Shown here: in pieces, positions 22,840 through 35,019 of the stretch
Numbering within the stretch: position 1 is the stretch's first letter
Layout: every line of letters begins with the position of its first letter
NCBI GenBank assembly: GCA_020091685.1
Contig: CM034603.1
Coordinates: forward strand, 15,603,596-15,667,595
Length of the DNA: 64,000 bases
Direction: 5' to 3'
From: Lutjanus erythropterus
Taxonomy: Eukaryota; Chordata; Actinopteri; Lutjaniformes; Lutjanidae
Notes under the pieces: model-generated
Database searches by the model: none
What the model was told of the DNA's origin: nothing
What the model saw: only the letters and a program-made list of their open reading frames with translations
Program-made: the position numbers and the translations under genes

Positions 22840-25300
22840 GATGCAGTGAAATTCAGCTGATTCTTTTACTTGTTTATGTTAATTTGGATAAGTACAGGGA
22901 TTTAGCGCGTTTCAGTTACGCATCAGCGCTGGATTGTAAAAGAGAAAGAAGGAGAATTTAAGTGGTTTTAATGGGAATGGTGATTTAATTTTCTGTTATT
23001 CACAAGAATTGGATCACTTTAATAGTGGACGGCAGTTGCAGCTCTTAAATTCCTCCTTTATTAAGTCTGTTTTGTCGCATTTTTGTCAGCTGTTTGTTTA
23101 CTTCCAGGCTTGGACTGATCATATTCCCTCATGGAGAGCCTTTCGTAAACGAAGGAGGCTCTTGCTTTGGGCAGACTCTTTCTGTCTCAGAGCCAAAATA
23201 AACATCTAATTGTTACTCAAACGTTTAAGGAGCCAGTTCATCCACTGTATGTGTGCGTAAAACAACGTTATTTCTTTGTTTTCTGGTTAATTTGGCGCTC
23301 AGCGTCCTGGGACTGAGCCACGTTTGTGCTCACACACTCCAGAGAGCAGCCAGGGTGTGAAAGTGTGTGTGTGAGACATAAAGGTGGTAGCCTATGCAGG
23401 TTGCAGATGATAGCATGGGACTGAGAGGCTGCTGGTTGCATTATTCGACCTCTGTGGTGGAGAAATGGAGGAAAAAACGTCTTTTTTTTCTGTCTGTCTG
23501 TGTGAAGTTATTTTATGCCAATGAGTTTGGCTCAGCTTTGAATCTGTACGCGTGTCTGTCCCCCTGCATGAGAAAGGGAAAAAGAGATGGAGAGAATCTG
23601 GATGAAGAGAGGACAGAGACTGAGATGAATCTCAGTGGTTAATGAGACATACAAGTGTGTCATTGAAACAGATGGCTGTAAAGTTCTCCATCCCTTCATG
23701 GTTTTATTGTCCTCCATCAAAACTTACAGACGTGCCACCTGATCTTCTCTTTGATTCTTCTTTTCTTTATTTTATTTCATCTCTCCCTGCTATGTGACCA
23801 ACTTCTCCCTTTCTGGCTTCCTCTCGAATCTTCTTCGTCCCTCTTTTCCTCTCTCTGACAGACTGCCTGGCACACATCATCACGAAAGCATCATATGAGG
23901 CAACATGCACTGTAATGATGGTTCTGCTGCGGTTTAATAGAAAGGCAGTCGGCTGTAGGACAGTCAGAGAGACACATAAGATGGATTGCTTGTACAGTTG
24001 ACAGATGAGAAAAGAGATGATATAATGAGGAGTGTGCAGTTAGAACAGATCTGTAATTTTTCCACTCTTCATTCCTGAAAGAAACACTGACAGCTTCTCC
24101 AAAATATCTGAATTTCTCAGGCCCTTTTGTTTGCCTTTTCTTTCTTGTCTTTTTCCCTCCTGCTGTTCCACTCCTTCAGTCGCTTCTCTTCTTTTTCCGC
24201 TTGTTTCTGACTCAGACTTGCAGCTAACTCTCCGTCTTCTCCTCTCTTCTCCACTCATTCATTCTGTTTTCTCTTCCTGCTGTCCTCCGTTCTCCTGTCA
24301 ACAAATTTCTCTCTCCGGTTGCGTTCTCTCTTTCTCATCCTCTCTCCATGCTCACTGTGTCTATCTATCTGTCTCTCCGCTACAAGGATCTCTGCCCTCC
24401 TGCTGAATCTGAGTCAGAGAGCTGCTGCTGTGTCGCTGGATCTTTCTTCCCTCATTCATTTTCTTCCCCCTGACTGCATGTTTCCCTCCTGTTTTTTGGC
24501 TTCGTCTCCTCATTTCTCTCTCTCCTCCTGCTCTTTTCTTTCTTTCTTCTCAGTTGATTTGATATTTCTGTTATCACCTCCATCTGTGCAGCTGTTACGA
24601 GTTGGAATTCATACACAAGGGGATTTCAAGACACAAACCAACACTAGTGCTTCCGTTTTATTCCTGTCAGGGTGTAAAAACCTCCAAAACAGCATTAAGA
24701 TCACAATAAGACACTAAAACCCTCCACTGAGGCTCAGAGTGATGACATTGTTGCAGCTCTTCAAAGCAGGTTTTCCCACCACACCTATTCAGCGAATGAG
24801 AAAGGCTTAGATACGATGAATTAATTTACATGTTTTATCACTTTAGTTATTCGTGATTCGTGATTAAGCATTTAAGGTGAAATTTATCTGCAAGTTTTAC
24901 AGATTGTTTTCATGCAAATGTTTTCAGGAAGATGCTTCATTATATTAGTGGATAGCACTGACTGATCTGGCTCGATTGCTAATGATTGCCAAAACAACAT
25001 GTAAGACCATTGGAGAGTACCAGCGTCCGGCAGCACCAGACCTTTAGTATGTTATATAAATCAGTTGATTTTAAACATAAGGCTGCCCCCTGAAAGTCAG
25101 AGACTCCATAGTCAGCCGTGATTCTTCAAATGATTTCTTTTGTCAGTCAGTGCACATTTCAGCAACTAAACTGTTCTCATTCCAACTTGTCACATAGTGA
25201 TGTTTTGTCACCACTGCTCTATGTCTCATACTGATGCACAATGCACCCTTTAGTAGCCAGAAAGCCCTTTTAACATGTGGTTAACATTGTGAAACAGTCA
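22840..25300. other. Intron 1, proximal part: pyrimidine-rich block
   Basis: No exon recognised. From about 23740 to 24570 the + strand is strikingly C/T-rich (TTTCTT, CTCTCT, CTCCTGC), producing long Ser/Leu/Phe-rich open frames that are compositional artefacts. Confidence 0.6.
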
Positions 25301-25314
25301 CAGTTTGGTTTGGT

Positions 25315-25560
25315 TTAGGCAACAAAACTTACTTGGGTAGGTTTAGGATAAGAGCGTGTTCAGGGTTACAATAATTATGCTACGTTCCTTATGTCATGAA
25401 GTCATTGAAGCCACCAGTAAGACGCAAATCACATGTTGCACATCATGTTATGTGCCTTAAAACTTTTAATAACAATTTGTTTTCACATGGGCCATGATCT
25501 CGGTCTCCTGGGTGAAAGTCCTGTGTTTGCTGCCATCCATCCACCCCACCTCCATCAGTC
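25315..25560 (+). repeat. Dispersed percomorph repeat, copy 1
   Basis: Contains GGTTTAGGCAACAAAAC, TACTTGGGTAGGTTTAGG and CATCCATCCACC. A second, direct copy lies at 25945-26140 (TTCAGGCACCAAAACTACTT, ATCATGGTTTGGATTAAAGT, ATTTATCCACCCACCT). Confidence 0.55.
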
Positions 25561-25944
25561 ACAGACTTCTCCCTTTTTATACTCTGTGAACGGACTGGAG
25601 CATCTCATACAGCCATGGATTGGTTTACATTCAAGTTATGTGAAAGTGTTGTGCATCTCTTACAGCTGTGAACAGTTGGTAAAAAAGTTTTAGCTCTTGT
25701 ATTTTGTCTGCATCATCGTACATAGAGCAATGCAACAGCATGGCAGGCTGTAAACTTTGCAAAATTGGGAGGGGTCATTGGACAAATTGATCAACAATTG
25801 GTGATTGGCAGAGTCCATCAGTGGTTCCTCTTTCTGAGCAATCTGTGTGATTTTATTTTGCAAATTTGATGTTATGAATGAATGAGATCTGCTACTTGGC
25901 GACAGACTGTTGTTCAGCAGCACATGTTGTAAAACATAAAATAT

Positions 25945-26140
25945 TTGGGCAGGTTCAGGCACCAAAACTACTTGGTTAATTTTAGGAAATGATCATGGTT
26001 TGGATTAAAGTAAGTGTGTTAAGCAAGTCACGTGATGCAAATAACTTAAAATGATTGTAACGTCTTGTGGGTGTATGTTGTGTTTACTGGACCCATCTAT
26101 TTATCCACCCACCTGCTTCCACCATGCTCGGTCTTTCTTG
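25945..26140 (+). repeat. Dispersed percomorph repeat, copy 2
   Basis: Direct-orientation relative of 25315-25560, about 630 bp away; better matching the consensus I know (GATCATGGTTTGG). Confidence 0.55.
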
Positions 26141-26144
26141 CTCT

Positions 26145-27160
26145 TTATACAACTCTTTCACAATTGCTATGTCCACCAGAGGTCACTGCCTAACTGTAAA
26201 TGTGGGTTGTAATAAGCTGCCTGAACTGATGACCTTTACAGCCATTTTTCTAGTGAGGACTGGATTAATCAATATTAAAAATTGACATTAGTTCAGTTCC
26301 TCGTTTCCATTCACACACACACACACTCTGTATCTTACTCTCGCTCTCTTCCCCTCTCCTATGTCTAACTCTCTGTTTGTCTCGCACAGCCTGATCCAGC
26401 AGCACACTCATCATGCATGGACCATAAACTACAGCAGCATAATAAGTTAAGGCTGCAAAGGTGGAGGGATTCCAGCCACAGGTTTAAGACGGAGCGTCAC
26501 ATCTCCGTCCCCCCTGGAGACAGTTCACTGTTCATTATGGAGGTGGTGCTAAATGACAACAAAGTAGAAATACATATTTTATCAGCCACAGATGGCGCTC
26601 AGATGACTTGTTAGCCGGAGGAGTGAAGCGCTGGGGTTTATGTGATGAGATTCAAGGAAGTCAGTGTGTAAAACAGCTACCCGCAGGGCAGTAAAGTCAC
26701 CGTGCGTTTAATCGCCTTCTGATATTAACAGCGTGATGGAGTCACTGTGTGTTTTGAAATAGCTTCTTGAAGGTGCATGAAGGTTCTAGTGGAACAAAGG
26801 CAAGTGGGCCCAGTGACCATAATTTAACTGAAAGGTGTGATCAGACAGGAGTCTTGTAGTTACTTCAGCTGATGATGATAAAGAAGTATGAATTGATTTT
26901 TCTGTTCAGTTGGGTGGGAGCAGCACAAGGTGTAAACAACATCAACATATCATTGCTAAAATTTGTCACAGACATTTTGCCATTACACATCTAGTAGACA
27001 TGGCACAGCATTAGGATACATTTGGAGTTGTGTTTCTGGCTGTCTGATGAAGGTAAGTCTAGGGTTACAAGGAATCGGTGAATATCTGGATAATTTCTAG
27101 AAATTTTCCAAAGGAACTTAAGCTTGGAAATTTGGAAAATGTTGCACAGTTTCAATTAGT
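26145..27160. other. Intron 1, nothing recognised
   Basis: Contains a short (CA)n at 26312-26325; otherwise unique-looking intronic DNA. Confidence 0.5.
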
Positions 27161-27365
27161 GCTGACTAGGGATGTAACAATACATTCAACTCATGATTCG
27201 ATTTCTGATACTGGCTTTACGATGCGATTTTCTCACAATTTTTTTAACAGAATGAGCTTGCAGACAAATTATGACTGAAAAATTCCTATATTTATTCAAA
27301 TAAACAAACTTAGGCTTGCATGTGTTCCTAGTTTGAAAATCTGCTCGTCAGCATGGATTGTCCTT

Positions 27366-27540
27366 TTAACAGTTTCTTTGCTCAGGCGGTGTTGACATGA
27401 GCTTCTCACTATGCTGCCAGGTGACAAGCTGCATTATGTTGGTTGTGCTACTTGTGTAGGTCATCGCCCTCTTGCAATATTTGCACGCAGCCTGAGTCTT
27501 GTCCATGATCTTCTCGCCCTCTTCATTTTTGAACACAGGG
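27366..27540 (-). pseudogene. BED zinc-finger fragment of a hAT transposase (minus strand)
   Basis: The minus-strand frame contains KIMDKTQAACKYCKRAMTY then SSTTNIMQ and WQHSEK. That is the C-x2-C ... TTN...H layout of a BED finger, but the expected first histidine after TTN is not present and the frame stops shortly afterwards. On its N-terminal side it abuts the family A insertion at 27540. No transposase body follows. Confidence 0.5.
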
Positions 27541-28290
27541 GGCCCTATCTTATGCTGATCTAAAGCACAAGTGGAAAGCATGAGGCGCAGTAGATTTCAT
27601 TTATTCAAGGTGTGTCCAAATCCACTTTTGCCATCTTGTGCCAGGGGCGCAGGAGTATCCTGTCCTGTCCTGCTCCTTGCGCCACCAGCGCACAGCGAGA
27701 TACAACTATCAGATGTGCCCAAGTGCCCTCATTAATTCACCGGCGAGTTTAGGCCGGCATGCAGTAAGCTGACCAGAAAGTCAGTTGTCATCACCTTTAG
27801 GAAGCAGGTGCACCAGGAGCGCAAGTGATGGCAGCATGACGGTGAATTTACCAGGAGGAAACAAAGAGAAAAGATTTTCAAAGCGAGGAGACAGATCTCC
27901 TGGTTTGAGGAGTGAAAGCACGAGAGTGCGCAACATATGGAGACAGCAGGACGTCTCTAAAACAATTTAATGTGCAAATAGTTTATTTTTCATGAACGCT
28001 TGCAAAAAGTATTACAATAAATGAACTGCAAATGTCACGCAAATATGTAACTGGTTATGTTTTACACTGAAGCTCCTTGAAGCACCTCATCCTCAGCTCG
28101 TCTGTCCTGCTAACACTACTGTGGGTGTAGGAAACAGATTTTCAAAGTGTTTCTGAAGTTTGAAGCGCACAAAATTACGCATGGTATATCCAACCAGCTC
28201 TGTCAGAAGCACCTATACCTTTTTCTCTCTGGGTCGGGCCGGTCTCATGCAGTCAGATATGCAAGATGATTAGGAGCTCTGCTCTTTAAA
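27540..28290 (+). mobile_element. Dispersed repeat family A, copy 1
   Basis: Begins GGGCCCTATCTT. From 27675 it is nearly identical to 47087 onward for about 400 bp (GCGCCACCAGCGCACAG, GGAAGCAGGTGCACCAGGAG, AGACAGCAGGACGTCTCTAA), then resumes homology at CTAACACTACTGTGGGTG (28110) after lacking about 200 bp present in the 47-kb copy. No coding capacity. Confidence 0.75.
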
Positions 28291-28528
28291 AATGGCATCA
28301 CTCATAATGATCGCTAATGGCTTGCCTGGTGTTCCTCCAGATTTTCACCATCCGTTGTCTTTTCAGATCAGTCGGGAAGCAATCATATGATAACGATTAG
28401 TCTGATTCTGTAAGCGCACAATTTAGAACCTGGAACAACCTGAATGTGATGTCAGAGGAAAATGGCAGCTGTATGAATGTGGTGAATTGTTGTCAATTTG
28501 GTGATGACTTTCAGGGTTAGCTAGTACG

Positions 28529-28710
28529 ATGGCTGAGGAAGGAGAGAAGAGCAATGTGGTTGATGAAGACATTGTGGTGATTGGATTCAGGAGAGACAAT
28601 GTGGTACAAACAGAGGTATTGTGTTAAACATGACAAACAGTTGTGGCAGCTTATTAATGCGCACACTTCAATACTTGTTTATATTGTTCATATCACAATA
28701 TTGAACAATT
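28529..28710 (+). pseudogene. BED zinc-finger start of a hAT transposase, two stop codons
   Basis: An ATG at 28529 opens MAEEGEKSNVVDEDIVVIGF then RRDNVVQTEVLC, typical of the BED-finger entry (FGF+RxD..QT.VLC) of hAT transposases. TAA at 28625 follows the first zinc Cys directly and TGA at 28631 replaces the second zinc Cys codon. The following frame still reads as a decayed finger (QTVVAAY, then a histidine-containing end). Dead; no downstream RNase-H-like catalytic domain was seen. Confidence 0.6.
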
Positions 28711-29714
28711 TTATCCCTCATTGCAGATTTTCCTAATATCGTGCAGGTTAATGTCAATAGAAAAGGCATACATTTTAATAGTTATTTGGGGGGAAATACA
28801 CATAAGAAATACTAGAACTTAGCATGTGTTGGAGAAAAGTAAGCCCAGTGGGCACACTTGGAATGAATGAGTCAAAAAACCCTTGGCTGTGCCAGGTGCC
28901 CTTCAGTGAAGACGAGCAAAGGCTTCTGTCGATAGTGGCAGTTTTGCGCTTAGGTTCAAAAATCATGAGAAATCCATCGTAATGGGGCAGAGAGACCAAT
29001 TTTTCCAGTCAGTTAGTTCAGTTCAGTCAGAGTGGCAGAAAAGAGAGCAGAACCAAGCCAAAATGCAGCCTCAGGGGAAGCTGTGCTCTGAATAAAGCAT
29101 GTGGCTGTCGTCATACATATGGTGCACAAGCAAGCCAGCCAACTTACACTTGTTTGTGTTGCCATACACTCAGCTTTTATTGGAAACGACGAATTATCAA
29201 TCAAAGTCTGGCTGCTGTGTAAAGAGTCTGGAAACTTTAGCACTAAATATAGCAGAAGTAATAAGTACAAACTACGATGTTTCAAACATCACTGACCAAT
29301 CAGATCTATCTGACGTTGGGAAAGCTGAGGCTTTAACCTCTTCTTGCAGACACACAGCTGTACATGAATAACATGAGCGCATCCGCATGCATGTTGAGGA
29401 TGTGAGAATGCCACATTGAAAATGATTACCTCTATACGATACGATACATCTTAAAAATCTTAGCTCATTCATAGCTAACGATTTGGTATGATATGATTCA
29501 GCCCTGTTATGATGCAATATGATACGATGTAAAAAGATACCAATCCAATTTTTGCAGTAAGATGATATCCTACTCTGTTTCATATGAAGACAGCTGTGGT
29601 TTTGATTGAATTTGACCGTATAGAGGAAGTGAGGTGTGGAGGAACAGTGATGCTACATGTTACCTGCTCTCCCAGTGACATGATGTCTGTGTGGATCAGT
29701 AGACTCATGGTTCT

Positions 29715-30141
29715 GTACACTGCTGTCTGACACATTTTGCATAAATGATTTACAGCAGTTTTTCTTATATTTTCTTATAAAACCAAAACTTATTCCACAT
29801 TTATGAAAGTGCATTATTAGAGTTTGGTGGTGTGATGTCAGCTCTTTCACTCTCTGTTTAGAGGAAATGAAGAGGGGAGATAGGAAAGGGAGATTGTTTT
29901 CTCTGACTGAGGCAGCAGGCATCCAGTGAGAGCGGTGCAGGGAGGGGCAGAGGGAAAACAGAGGAAAGTTACAGCAGCAGTTCTTTGATGTACGTACAGT
30001 TTGTTGGTTCTAAAGAGATGTATCGATCCGCTAATGCCGCATCGTTTTTTTTCCAATTCACGTTAAGTTTTTTACTGATACAGGCTATCTGAATCGATGT
30101 ACTCGTATCTTACGTAATAAAGTTGTTACACCCCTATTAAG
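29715..30141 (+). repeat. Dispersed repeat family B, copy 1
   Basis: Same-orientation relative of 14505-14945 with colinear words over about 430 bp, ending at the GTTACACCCC terminus. Confidence 0.65.
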
Positions 30142-30479
30142 TTACTTAGATGTTGGTGGTGGAAAATTGTATTTGTATCAGGATGAAGACTAATAGTCCA
30201 CAGCCATTCCAGAGGCTCTATGAGACTGTACCAAGGGACAATGGTGTTATAGGATGACCAAACATCCTAAAAAAATCAGGACAGTCCCGAATTACAGGCA
30301 GTTGTCCCAAATCATGAATCCTGTCCTACTGTCACAAAAATTAACCGTTATAGTAATAAATAATGGTATCATTATAGTAACAAATAATATGAACATGTGA
30401 ATCTGTGAAAATATGCGCGCTGGTAATGCCCCTTGGAAATCAAAAATGAGCACAGAGGTTCCAGACTAAGTCACATTTG

Positions 30480-30765
30480 TCGATTAGTTTGGCGATGCCA
30501 GGGCAGCATTAAATGAAAAGTCATAAGATCACCAGAGTTATTATAGTTTGTCCTGAGGGAGACATGGATGTGTGTACCAAATATCATGGAAATCCATCCA
30601 ATAGTTGTGGAGACTAAAAACCACAAATGTCAACCTCATAGTGGTGTTAGACGAAAAGTCAGGGGGTCACCAGAGTCAGGAGGATTCATCCTCTAGGGAT
30701 TTACTTCATGGCAATCCATCTAGTAGTTGTTGAGATATTTCAGTCTGGACCAAAGTGGAGGACCG
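30480..30765 (-). repeat. Dispersed teleost repeat, copy 2 (minus)
   Basis: The reverse complement reads GACTGAAATATCTCAACAAC, GGATTGCCATGAAGTAAAT, AGAGGATGAATCCTCCTGAC, as in the 20945 copy, followed by a second, diverged unit. Confidence 0.7.
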
Positions 30766-30769
30766 GCTG

Positions 30770-33190
30770 CCAGAAAGGCGGACACGGCCTTTAATAGTAC
30801 CAGCATGACTGAAAATGTGAATGTGTGCCATTGATGCAAAATGCTTTTGCTGAATAACATTAATATCAATAACAATAAACCCTGCTCTGTTATCCTTACA
30901 GCACAGGGAGATACAAGTATAAGCAATTGTGTTTCTTCTTCTTCTGTAGTGTTTATTGGTATTCTGCTGTGTCTCTAATTGTACCCTCAGAAAGTTTAGA
31001 TCTCTTGTGGGTTATTTTGCTCTGGTTTATTTTGCTGTTTCTCCAAGCATAATTTGAGGAGGTACAACAATGCCCTGGATCTATTTCTACATTAATTAGT
31101 GGATTATTTAATTAGTGTTGCTGTATTGTTAGGCTGTGGTTGTTTTTTTTCCGCTGCCTTCCTCCTGATTGTTGCACTATTTCTTTTTCTGGATAATTCA
31201 ACTGTTTCAAAGCATAAATTTAGGGCAATTACGTCACGTCAAACTTGGTTGTTATTTCACGCTCTTCTTGTTAATTGTAAACTGTACCATGTAACTATAC
31301 ATAAAGGCCAGTGTTGTGCTCATTAGCTGATGTGCAGTTACACTAAAAAAAACGTGAAGACTTGTATTATTCAAAGTGTTTGATTTGGGCAGATGTTGAG
31401 TACAAGCTAACTCTAATTAGAGTTATTCTTGGAGGTGTAATGTCAAGCCCATTCCAGCAGTTATTGTGTGAAGAAGTTTCTTAACTCACCTCTTTCACAA
31501 ATCTTTTGCTTACTTCTTTTTCACTTTGTAATTTCTTATTTTTTCCAAGATATTTCTCAGGAATCCCCAGAGAACAAATCTGAACTTGTTCCATATTTGG
31601 ATGCTGAGAGTGACTCTTTTTGGGATACATTTTCTGATGCAATATGTTTTAGAAAACGTCATTTGCGTTGTGAATTGAGTTGTACTTTCTCTTTTTTTTC
31701 TGGCCATTTGTCAACATCATTAATGCGTTAATACTGTCACAATTCTGTGATCTGGTCTTTTAATAAACCTTTTACCAAAATTATGGTAAAAGGCATATTT
31801 TTGGCAAACAGGGGCAGTTAGACTTGGACAAACAGGCCCACAATGAAGTGTACTACAGATGCAAAAAAAAGAAAAAGAAAAACAAAGAAAAACATACTAT
31901 TCTTTCACTGCTGTTTTCTTAGAAAAAAAGCTAAATACTGTAATTTGTAACAGCACATCCACAGCAGACAGCTTAACAATAAGGATTGCCTGCTTGTCCA
32001 GGGTAAGTAAAATGCAAATTATATAGAAACTCACATACCTGACCAGGCTAAGGGTAAAAAATAATGTATCTATTAAACTATTTTGATAATTGAATGAACA
32101 AATGCTGTGTGTCAGCCACTCAAATCTGGAGGTTTCCTGCTTTTCTCCATTTATTATCATACTAAATGGAATATCTTTGGATTTTGGAATGACAAACAAG
32201 ACAGTAAAAGACATCATCCTGGACTTTGAGAAACTGGTATGGACATTTTTCACTATTTTGCCCTAAATTAAACATGATAATTAACTTTTAACTGTTAATA
32301 AATAAGGTCCCTAACAACCAAATAGACAGCTTGCACAGATGAGCGATACTAATGGTTAATGGTTTTTTTGTTTGTTTGTTTGTTTGTTTTTCACTTTTTT
32401 CACTTCTGACAAGTGGGTCAGAAATCTGCTTGCCCAAAGTCAATTTTTACTTGCTCCTGTACAAATTGGCTTATTATGGTTTATCAAATAACACATCTAA
32501 AGCTAATTGTCATGTTTAGTTTAGTACTGTAATTTCCATAAAATGTTTGAAAGAATTGGATGGACAATTTTCTAAGCCCATGGTGTAGATTTTCAGATTA
32601 ATGTGATAATAAACAGAGAAAAGAAGTAACTATCCATATTTTAGAGTCTGAAAAAAGCATTTTCTGCCATTTTTGCATCAAAAATTACTAACAATTAATC
32701 AATGATCAAACTAGTTCTTTTTTACCACTTGCCCACTTGTGTCAAAGTGACACACACGCGTGGGTTGGTGTGTAGGTGTAATAAGTTCATACACGTGACT
32801 CTTCCCACTGTGGGTTTCAATTAATTGGATTGGCCCTGGGTGTTTGAAGCAAACATGGGGTTAAAGTTTATGTAAGCGCATTAATATGAAGATGTAGGCA
32901 CCTCTGACCTGCTTCTAAACACACTAACAAATATATCTCTGTGGACAAGACTCTCCCTCCCTCTACAGTAGTACTTCCTGAGGCTGAGGCTGTAAATTAG
33001 AAAGTTGCAGTTGAAATGCTTGCTTAAGTGCAGTGGTGATCAGAAAGCATAGGATGTAATGTACATTAAAGCTCCTCAGTATTTACACTGGAAGATTAGA
33101 GGGAGATTAAAAACAAAGAAGATGAACGTAGCTGTTTGTTACTATGAATTTTACTCATTATAAGATACATGCAAGTATGTAGTATGTAGT
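30770..33190. other. Intron 1, AT-rich, nothing recognised
   Basis: Only short open frames and a (GTTT)n tract at about 32361-32391. Confidence 0.5.
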
Positions 33191-33886
33191 AACACTAAAG
33201 CTTTTAAGACCTTTTTTAAGACCCTTTTCATACATTTTAAGACCTCATCTGCACTTTGCGTTCTATCCGGTTTCATCACTGATACATCTTAACTTACATT
33301 TACTATATGTAGCACAATTAAATGGTCTTAAGTTGTGATGATTCCTTGGAAGACTGCATCAATGCAGCATAATTCAGACAGGCGGCATGTATACACCCAT
33401 CAACACTCAGAGGTCAGCAGGAGATGATCAAACTGTGACCATTGTAGTTATTTTAGCAGTGGTGGGACGGGACATTGATGTAGCATAGAAATGTGCACTG
33501 ATGCAACACAATCTGTTAAACTGCACTTTTTCCTTTTGCTGTTCTTCTAACTGACAGGTATAATAAAACGGTGGAGCAGGCACTCATTTTGATGTGAAAA
33601 AAGATGTTTTAGAGCAATTCTATGTCCATTTATGAATAATTGTGGGAGTGGAAATGAAGGTTGTGCATCCACTTCCTACAGTGTTATAAATCTGATGAAA
33701 AAAATATCATATTTCTGTCTCTGTGCACACACATTTTCAGCAATGAATACACAAAGTGTTTTATGCATCTACCCCCTGTTATCTGACTCCCATAGCAGCT
33801 TTGAGGCTAGCACATAGCTTGTGGGAGCATTGATCCTCATCAAGGGTACACTTCTACCTTTCAACACACAGAGCTGTATGCCTAGA

Positions 33887-34590
33887 CCTGGGCAATGTAG
33901 TTGAAATAGACAAGACAGATATAGACAGATATAGACAATTATTGATCAGGTAGCTTGTGACTGACAACATGTTGTGTATTCCAAGGGGTGGAAGCAGCTA
34001 AGGCGATAAAATAAGTTTGTTGTATTAAAAGTTTACAGACAACATTGTTCTGGTAGTTGTCTGTCCATCTGTCCATCCGTCCATTTACCTCGTGGTGGCA
34101 GCAGGCTGAGCGTGACATCTCTCTTCTCAGCAGTGCTTTCCATCTCTTCCACCTCAGTTGGCACCTTTTGGCGTGAAGCATCAGTGGTTCTACCCTGAGT
34201 ACCCTCTGGGTGTCTGGGTTCCTCACCCTCTGATAGTTGTCCGACTTAAAAAGAAAAACACAAACTGCCAGGCTGCTGAGCTGACCTGGTTTTTGTTTTG
34301 TTTTGTTTTTTCCTATCTGCACTCATTTTGCACACATTTCCCACACTGTTGTGTCACGTGGCAATGGAGCAACTGAACAATATACTTGTTAAATGATTGG
34401 GTGTTTGTTTGTCACTTTTAGCACACTGCATTATCAGGGATATGATCGGCTTTTTATGAACTGGGGCATATTCATTATGTGCTTTTATGGTGGTTTGCAT
34501 TTAAGTGAAACAATCAAACATTATATCAAACTGCCTTCTTATTGCTATTGTCTATTGCTGATACATATCGCTATCATTTTATCGCCCAGG
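33887..34590. mobile_element. hAT-like element with CCTGGGCAAT/ATCGCCCAGG termini
   Basis: The left end CCTGGGCAAT (33887) and the right end ATCGCCCAGG (34590, complement CCTGGGCGAT) match at 9 of 10 bases; CCTGGGCGATA is a terminus seen in many fish hAT MITEs. A LINE fragment (34075-34245) is nested within. TSD not resolved. Confidence 0.45.
34075..34245. mobile_element. LINE fragment, Rex3-like
   Basis: CTCTTCCACCTCAGTTGGCA, CGTGAAGCATCAGTGGTTCT and GGTGTCTGGGTTCCTCACCC match the segment immediately upstream of, and overlapping, the fragment at 15415-15562 in the same LINE. Same orientation. Confidence 0.4.
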
Positions 34591-35019
34591 CCCATGAATG
34601 GCTCATGATTATTTCCAGAGACAGGTCTCAGCCATTGTTCAAACTTCTTGTCTTCTACCCACTTGTCTGAAAAAACTTGAAATTCTGCATTAGCTACGTA
34701 GTTTAACATGAGGGCGTAAAGGAACCTCTGCAGGACATTATCATGCAGCAGTCAGTGAGTGTGTTGAAAGCATCTTTTTCAGATGATGTAAAATCTGTCA
34801 AGATTCCATAAATAAACTTCACACCAGCGTAAAGATTGAATTCATGCAAAATTTAGCATACGCATACGACCTCATAATACGATGATACATATTGAAAACA
34901 AGATACGAAATTTAGTATCTTGGAAAATGGTGTTAAAGGATTTTTGATACTTAAGGGCCTTAATTGTTGTGAAGTTAATTTATTGACTTACTACTTTTTA
35001 AGACCCTGCATACACCCCT

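Larger units (their letters stand above)
27168..30135 (+). mobile_element. Probable hAT-like DNA transposon with nested insertion (composite, ~3 kb)
   Basis: The left end carries AGGGATGTAACAA (27168) and the right end carries TTGTTACACCCCT (complement AGGGGTGTAACAA, ending 30135), a 13-bp terminal inverted repeat with one mismatch. Inside lie two BED-zinc-finger remnants, the family A copy (27540-28290), and the family B segment (29715-30141). No 8-bp TSD could be identified, so these ends may belong to different related elements. Confidence 0.45.
33195..35010. other. Composite repeat block with TTTAAGACC ends
   Basis: TTTTAAGACC words cluster at 33203-33245, and CTTTTTAAGACCC recurs at about 34993. 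They bracket the 33887-34590 element, suggesting an older element split by a younger one. Boundaries uncertain. Confidence 0.3.

Noticed and set aside
22329..22961. 210-codon + strand open frame spanning the CNTNAP exon 1 region
   Set aside because: Different frame from the ATG at 22631; Ser/Leu-rich text comes from the C/T tract and it runs through the exon 1 donor into intron. A compositional shadow.
24131..24717. Ser/Leu/Phe-rich + strand open frames (91 and 132 codons)
   Set aside because: Product of pyrimidine-rich DNA lacking stop codons; no family resemblance.
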